A stretch of 12,178 bases of DNA from Wuchereria bancrofti (lineage: Eukaryota > Nematoda > Chromadorea > Rhabditida > Onchocercidae): assembly GCA_005281725.1 (NCBI GenBank), contig SSBO01000098.1, forward strand, positions 1-12,178. The letters are read 5' to 3'. The position numbers and the translations under genes were made by a program. The notes beneath the pieces were generated by a model. The model did no database searches. It was not told the origin of the DNA and worked only from the letters and a program-made list of their open reading frames with translations. Shown here in pieces: positions 8,231 to 12,178 of this stretch (the first letter of the stretch is position 1; each line of letters starts with the position of its first letter).

Positions 8231-8481
8231 TTTTTATCAGCAGTGCAGTTTTTATTCAGTTATTGTCATCATCATTATAATTTTCCCTATGCACTTTTTG
8301 TCGATGAAGATTATTTGGTCTTAGTAAAAACTTAGTAGCAGAAGTGAAAAAATATATGTATAATCGGCTTTATATAGGTTGGAGATTTGATAGCGACTAT
8401 TTAGGACCAGATTTCACATACATCGGGTAAATTGTTCAAACCTTTGGTTAATAGTACCACCAATTAATTTACCAGTGGGAT
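8231..8481 (+). pseudogene. GT31 exon with DxD motif (copy B), continuing to YHQLIYQWD
   Basis: Same sequence as 6646-6868, then unique sequence. The frame of YIGWRFDS continues through TAA (8428), TAA (8449) and TAG (8452) and reads YHQLIYQWD at 8455-8481, which fits the family stretch before the C-terminal block (brainiac: FSKWYVS). Donor GTGCAA at 8482 joins in phase 0 to VSIATYPF at 8826. About 18 codons with three stops sit between the two conserved parts, either an insertion or a remnant of a lost intron. Confidence 0.7.
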
Positions 8482-8825
8482 GTGCAAGGTCTGTTTATAT
8501 GGGAAATTCTTTTTACCTTGGATTTGTAGTGAAGTTTTGCCCTAACTTTAAGTGAAACACAAACATAGGTATTAAACTTAGATGAACCACTGTCACATTT
8601 TAAAAATATTTTAAAGGCTTCTCAAAAGTGCGATACTAGCTGAAAAAGTACTTGACGTTGACTGGTAATGATTGTGTGGTCACTAGTCGTTGATTTCAGT
8701 TAATTTTAAAATGAAAACAACGATATTCAGAAATTCATTATTTAACACAAAGCGCAAATCTGTCAGCTAAAAATTACAATTAGGAGTTCTCCTGTTTTCT
8801 GCTTAATGTAATCATTGATTTGCAG

Positions 8826-9071
8826 GTATCAATTGCAACATATCCCTTCAACTGTTATCCACCTTACATAACTGTCGGCGCAGTATTGTTATCATCACAA
8901 ACCATTCGTAAAATGTATTACGCGATACAACATACGAAGCTTTATTCGTATGACGATATTTATGCTGGTATATTGGCGAAATCATTGAAGTTGACCATCA
9001 AGCATAATAAAAATATGTACTGGAAAGCAGAAGTTGGCGTGGAAGAAGCAAAAACCCTAATTTGCGCCTGA
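8826..9071 (+). pseudogene. GT31 C-terminal exon, long and clean
   Basis: Acceptor TTTGCAG ends at 8825. 81 codons read VSIATYPFNCYPPYITVGAV, LLSSQTIRKMYYAIQHTKLY, SYDDIYAGILAKSLKLTIKH and on to KTLICA before TGA at 9069. YPPY and DD-Y-G are signature GT31 positions. Beyond the stop, another frame gives PEFN (family HEFGDPEE) and then NKLRAEEIL, and ELINEVQKKVKV follows from 9113, so the true C-terminus was probably about 20-30 residues longer and is lost by frameshift. Confidence 0.9.
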
Positions 9072-10219
9072 ATTCAATTTACAATAAACTGAGAGCTGAG
9101 GAGATTCTTTAGTGAACTAATAAACGAAGTGCAGAAGAAGGTTAAAGTCAAGAATCTTCAGAATGAATTGGACTTCACATTATTTCGATTTTACCTTAAG
9201 TAAACAAAGTGTGCACACGCTGTCGACTACTTGTGTTGACAATAACTGGAAGTAGTCTATATTTTAATACATTATTTTCCAGCACCCCAGGACATATTTG
9301 ACACGTTACTTGGGAAATAGACTTTCTTCTAGCGTTAGTGATGAAATAGTGGGACTATTACTAAGTAAAGTTGGTCCCAACACATTTAAGTTTCATATAT
9401 ATATACATAGAACTGTTCCTAATTTACTTATTAAGAGTTTGATTTTACCAAATACCTGCTAATTTGAAAAAATGATGACTCATCAATTGAACATAATAAA
9501 GGAATCCTTCAACTGCAGTTGACCTTTTTACGGTGTGCGACTTTAGTAAATCATGTGCCTTGGTGTTATCTTTTAACTCCACTAAATATGTTGTTAACTA
9601 GTCGTTCTGCTAATTTTGTATTTTTTAGCTGTTCGAGTTCCTAACGAGATACAATTCTCACATGGTAAGCAAACTTTTTCATAAATAAAAGGGAAACTAT
9701 ATGTTGGTCCTAATTAATGCTTTCCATAATCACTTTCACTCATAACAAGTGCACGAAAGCTGTTCTTTATAGCTCTTAAAAAACGTCATTAATTTGCTCA
9801 TTATACAAATTTGAAATGAAATACAAGGAGCCGCACTGCACGGCTGTCGAAACATTGTTTCTAGTAAAAGTGATCATTTTGATAATAGCTCCATAAATGA
9901 CATCACAACATCCGGACTAAGTAAAACAGCGATACTTTTTTACTGACGTGTCGCTTATATAAAGACTATTAAATACTAACACTTTCAAGCTAACAAGAAA
10001 AAACACTTTCAAGTTAAAATCTGTTTGGCATCTAAACTTAACAGTGCAACAAGTTTCGGACATCACTCCAAATTAAAATCTGTCTGACACTCAAACTTGA
10101 CAGTATGACAAGTTTCGCAGTAAAATGTGAATATGGGAGTCACATTTCAAAACAATCCAACATAGCACTTGTGAGTTTCAGGTAAACAAAATGTACTTGA
10201 AAAACGACACATTGAACTT
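9072..10219. other. Intergenic region between convergent gene relics
   Basis: Apart from frameshifted GT31 C-terminal traces up to about 9200, I see no gene. A 33-bp open stretch at 9630-9662 lies between an acceptor-like TTTTTTAG and a donor-like G/GTAAGC, but is too short to judge. A T/A microsatellite occurs near 9396-9406 and diverged repeats at 9979-10117. Confidence 0.5.
10014..10117. repeat. Diverged 45-bp direct repeat pair with internal palindromes
   Basis: Units 10014-10058 and 10073-10117 (period 59) match at 36 of 45 bases, and all nine differences are transitions. Each contains an inverted motif: AAACTT...AAGTTT in the first and AAACTTG...CAAGTTT (10093-10099, 10109-10115) in the second. 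An 11-bp repeat (ACACTTTCAAG, 9979 and 10003) lies just upstream. It could be part of a small interspersed element. Confidence 0.8.
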
Positions 10220-10327
10220 CTAGAACGTTTTCTTTGCAACTTCACGAATCCATTGTTTGGCAAGTTCGGACTTCAATACAGGAGGTCCTGATATGCGTAC
10301 TGATTCCACAGTTTTTTCCTTTAAATT
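10220..10327 (-). pseudogene. Minus-strand relic, last exon
   Basis: Acceptor TTTTTTCAG ends at 10328. Thirty-five codons run NLKEKTVESVRISGPPVLKS and ELAKQWIREVAKKTF to TAG (10222-10220). The phase-0 junction with the previous exon is clean. Basic helical C-terminus, no recognised motif. Confidence 0.6.
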
Positions 10328-10701
10328 CTGAAAAAACTGAAAATATAATTTTAGAATACAGTGTAATTTATTCAGAATAAAGCTTGTATGCATCTATCAA
10401 TATTTGGTGGTTGTGTGATGATGAGTCGATTGCCAAATTTAGTAGACAAAATTCTTTTTGAATTACCATTACAATTCTAATTATTTAAGACATGTATAAC
10501 TTCAACTGTTCCAACAGAATAATCGACAATAAGGCGGAATCGTAATAAATCTAGATATGTGGGACTATTACTGCAATTGGTTGTGACAATTGTAAGAATT
10601 CAAAAAAAAGAACAGTTACAAACGAAGCTGAGATTCAGATCAGAGATACATCTTAACTTTGAAAATTTCAATGATCTTTTCAAAAGTGGCCAAAATGCTA
10701 C

Positions 10702-11162
10702 CTTTTTTGCATGTATGTTCAATAAATCTGAGACATACGTTTGTTATTTGATCCAGGTTGTCTTTATCTCTTCAGTGTCGTCCATCGTTGTGTCTTGGAA
10801 TGTCAGAACATGCACTGGTTCCAAAAACGTTACTGTATTTTCATCTTCACCGTAAATGAGCCTGTTAGGGATGCTGGCGGTTATGCACTTTCTCAACAAG
10901 AGTCCTAGTTGGTTTCCCTTGAGCTGAAATTCATAGTGAAGCGGAAATCAACCTTTCATAATATTCTCGAAAGTATGAAACAAAAACATTCCAAGATTTC
11001 TCCGAATCCTTAGAAGATACAGCCTTTGCATTCTACTACTTTCTTTTTTATGTAAAAGAACGAAGATTAAAATGATTTCCAAAAGATATCCTGTTTGGAA
11101 GCACTGCTCTGACCACTTCTCGAAGTGCTCCTATTAATTGTAGTTCTGAAGTTGGTGCTTCC
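10702..11162 (-). pseudogene. Minus-strand relic, exon d, with four in-frame stops
   Basis: Acceptor CTTTTGCAG ends at 11163; donor AAG/GTAGCA at 10701. The first frame runs EAPTSELQLIGALREVVRAV, LPNRISFGNHFNLRSFT, then TAA, KRK, TAG, TAG (11050, 11038, 11035) and continues NAKAVSSKDSEKSWNVFVSY and FREYYERLISAS. Near 10935 a frameshift leads to FQLKGNQLGLLLRKCITAS, IPNRLIYGEDENTVTFLEPV and HVLTFQDTTMDDTEEIKTTW, a TAA at 10746, and QTYVSDLLNIHAKK to the donor. An acceptor-like CAG at 10924-10926 leaves no room for an intron, so I read this as a single exon. Confidence 0.6.
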
Positions 11163-11302
11163 CTGCAAAAGAAGCAACTACACATATGTCAAATGATAAA
11201 AGACTCATATTTCATTTCTTAACAAAAGAAATGAACACTAGTACTGCCGGTATTCTTTATTAACAGTGCGTAATGAAAAAAAGAAATGGAAGCGAAACTT
11301 AC

Positions 11303-11429
11303 AAATTAACAGTAGAGATGGATGGAAGAAGAAAACTGGATCTACTTTTCCGATAAGCTTGTCATCCATGTTCGTGTTATTTGCAGAACTCTCAGAGATA
11401 TCTGGAGATACTATTGATGAAAAACTTGA
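11303..11429 (-). pseudogene. Minus-strand relic, exon c
   Basis: Acceptor GACATATAG ends at 11430; donor ATTT/GTAAGT at 11302. It is uninterrupted over 42 codons: SSFSSIVSPDISESSANNTN, then MDDKLIGKVDPVFFFHPSLL. It ends in phase 1, whereas the next exon needs phase 2, so one base seems to be lost nearby. The open frame on the opposite strand (11266-11589) is its shadow. Confidence 0.55.
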
Positions 11430-11514
11430 CTATATGTCACAGAAAAATAAAGGCTCAAGTCACTTAAAGACCTTTATCTATACACAAAAAATAAGAAATT
11501 CTAATCCAAATTAT

Positions 11515-11689
11515 ATTGTTTTCCATAGCACTATCAATAGTTTCGACCATTTTTGTAAAACTAGTGCGCTTAAACTGTCTGGCTTCTAAACACTTCAGCT
11601 TGCATTTCACATCTCATTGTCTTCAGTGTGGCCATCAAACTTTCGATCAGTCTCGTAGTGTTTTCACAATCCTCAGTTCCAGCTTAACA
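11515..11689 (-). pseudogene. Minus-strand relic, exon b, with two compensating frameshifts
   Basis: Acceptor CATTTTTCAG ends at 11690. VKLELRIVKTLRD is read in one frame, LIESLMATLKTMRCEMQAE in a second, and CLEARQFKRTSFTKMVETID and SAMENN again in the first. The pattern fits one small insertion and one deletion that cancel. The composition suggests helices. The 3' border is uncertain. Confidence 0.5.
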
Positions 11690-11924
11690 CTGAAAAATGT
11701 TCGTACATAAAATTTAGTCATATCTAAACATATTATAATTAACGGTATAATCAATTCTCCATTATTTATGAACTAGATGACAGAAAAAGCTACGACCTTC
11801 AAATATTTGAGAATAGATCGGTGAAATTAAAGCGTAAATTCTTTGCCTTCGATTTAGAAATTAAGATACTTCCGTTATAAGTACAACGCTGTGCTTTTTC
11901 ATTGACTACATCTCAACCACTTAC

Positions 11925-12024
11925 TTCTTGAAATTGTTTTAATTTCTCATTGAAAAATTTTTGGAAGCATCCATATATTGATTATCGGTTATCATTTTTA
12001 CCAACTGATCTGCTTTCAAATAAA
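11925..12024 (-). pseudogene. Minus-strand relic, exon a
   Basis: Acceptor CAATCGCAG ends at 12025 and donor is GAA/GTAAGT at 11924, close to consensus. The frame gives YLKADQLVKMITDNQYMDAS and KNFSMR; TAA follows, and the rest (KLKQFQE up to the donor) is read in another frame, implying one missing base near AGAAATTAAAAC. Confidence 0.55.
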
Positions 12025-12064
12025 CTGCGATTGAGCAATAAATAGACATCAGCAAGAGAAGCGC

Positions 12065-12093
12065 TTTAGAAAAAAACGTTCTTTTTTTCTAAA
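12065..12093. other. Perfect 12-bp hairpin, A/T-rich
   Basis: TTTAGAAAAAAA (12065-12076), loop CGTTC, TTTTTTTCTAAA (12082-12093). It probably arises from homopolymer-rich DNA; no transposon or terminator role can be assigned. Confidence 0.6.
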
Positions 12094-12178
12094 CATAAAA
12101 AAACGACATAAAAAACGCTCTTTTAGTGGTACAACGGCGTCTTCTCCTCATGCAATGCACTGGTCACTGAATAATATC

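Larger units (their letters stand above)
6870..8454. repeat. 1,585-bp direct tandem duplication, copy B
   Basis: Exact second copy of 5285-6869. Its right edge runs on into unique sequence that continues the GT31 reading frame (YHQLIYQWD at 8455-8481), so copy B is the one contiguous with the 3' exon, while copy A is contiguous with the 5' exons. Confidence 0.97.
4851..9071 (+). pseudogene. GT31 beta-1,3-glycosyltransferase (brainiac/BRE-5/B3GALT type), decayed copy
   Basis: GT31 enzymes are Golgi type II proteins that add Gal, GlcNAc or GalNAc in beta-1,3 linkage to glycolipids and glycoproteins. Conserved blocks appear in family order: FLLIIVKFSPLHFLKRQA with TWD in the next frame (family: xSP..RR.AIR.TWG), YNDILVGDYIGSYRNN (family DI...D..DSY.N.T.K), YALFVDEDYLV (the DxD metal/UDP site), YIGWRF, YPFNCYPPYITVGAVLL, and YSYDDIYAGIL (the family E/D-D-V-Y-x-G motif). 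Most junctions are phase 0 (5086/5353, 5502/5817, 8481/8826). From memory, spacing agrees with Drosophila brainiac and nematode BRE-5. Damage: one-base losses near 5835 and in the A-run at 6741-6745, in-frame stops before 8455, and a broken C-terminus. It also spans a 1,585-bp exact duplication. Sequencing error rather than true decay cannot be excluded. The acceptor substrate cannot be told. Confidence 0.85.
10220..12024 (-). pseudogene. Unrecognised multi-exon gene, decayed, minus strand
   Basis: At least five blocks on the minus strand read as ordinary protein and are flanked by splice signals, but I cannot name the family. In order: 12024-11925 (YLKADQLVKMITDNQYMDAS), 11689-11515 (helical, Lys/Glu-rich), 11429-11303 (Ser-rich then DDKLIGKVDPVFFFHP), 11162-10702 (ALREVVRAVLPN; SWNVFVSYFREYYERL; GNQLGLLLRKCITASIPNRL; TVTFLEPVHVLTFQDTT) and 10327-10220 (VRISGPPVLKSELAKQW, ending VAKKTF then TAG). 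It could be a large helical cytoplasmic protein, with no further basis for a function. The 10702/10327 junction is phase 0. In-frame stops at 11050, 11038, 11035 and 10746 and several frameshifts make it non-functional as written. A further short open piece at 12176-12126 is too weak to add. The gene converges with the GT31 relic. Confidence 0.6.

Noticed and set aside
8427..8454. Ultra-short (28-29 nt) introns at 8427-8454, around 11033-11061 and around 10924-10952
   Set aside because: Each has GT...AG ends, but removing any of them puts the following conserved segment out of frame.
10559..10855. 98-codon plus-strand frame
   Set aside because: It lies opposite the minus-strand exon 10702-11162 and its intron and shows no protein-family features of its own.
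361..11050. Reassigned UAA/UAG codons (Gln), since the in-frame stops listed here are all TAA or TAG
   Set aside because: The same genes carry frameshifts that no code change explains, one stop sits at a conserved Trp rather than Gln, and AT-rich DNA favours TAA/TAG over TGA anyway.
11266..11589. 107-codon plus-strand frame
   Set aside because: It is antisense to minus-strand exon 11303-11429, which has proper splice sites.
1..12178. CRISPR array, tRNA/rRNA genes, bacterial endosymbiont insert or retroelement
   Set aside because: No regular spaced repeats, tRNA-like cloverleaf, bacterial-type gene, reverse transcriptase or long terminal repeats could be seen on either strand.

Overview
The window is nuclear DNA of an animal, most likely a parasitic (spirurid or filarial-type) nematode. 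It is AT-rich, has spliceosomal introns of roughly 80-650 bp with GT...AG ends, shows no bacterial gene organisation, and carries exons of a brainiac/BRE-5-type glycosyltransferase, a family found in animals. The organism call is an inference from family content and composition, not from a species match.

Layout: (1) 76-1754, plus strand: six exon relics of the Kelch beta-propeller of a kelch-like protein, best matched by the IVNS1ABP/ivns-1 group; the N-terminal BTB/BACK part would lie left of the window. (2) 1755-4850: mostly unexplained sequence with two possible signal-peptide or anchor exons (2636-2763, 3619-3813) and a perfect 55-bp inverted repeat (3759-3813 / 3908-3962) that breaks the second one. 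(3) 4851-9071, plus strand: exons of a GT31 beta-1,3-glycosyltransferase (brainiac/BRE-5/B3GALT type) ending in a long, clean C-terminal exon. It contains a 1,585-bp exact tandem duplication (5285-6869 / 6870-8454) with one N at the join, so three exons appear twice; this is probably an assembly artefact. (4) 9072-10219: non-coding, with a diverged 45-bp repeat pair. (5) 10220-12024, minus strand: a convergent multi-exon gene relic whose product I do not recognise.

The main result is that all three genes, though readable and with mostly phase-consistent splice junctions, carry nonsense codons and frameshifts: a Trp-to-TAG and a 5-bp slippage duplication in the Kelch gene, two 1-base frameshifts in the transferase, and three stops within six codons in the minus-strand gene. 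They keep their introns, so they are not retrocopies. Either this is a decaying genomic block (segmental duplicate or degenerating chromosome region) or the assembly is poor here; the N-marked duplication shows assembly trouble at least locally. No defence, mobile-element or RNA-gene system is visible.
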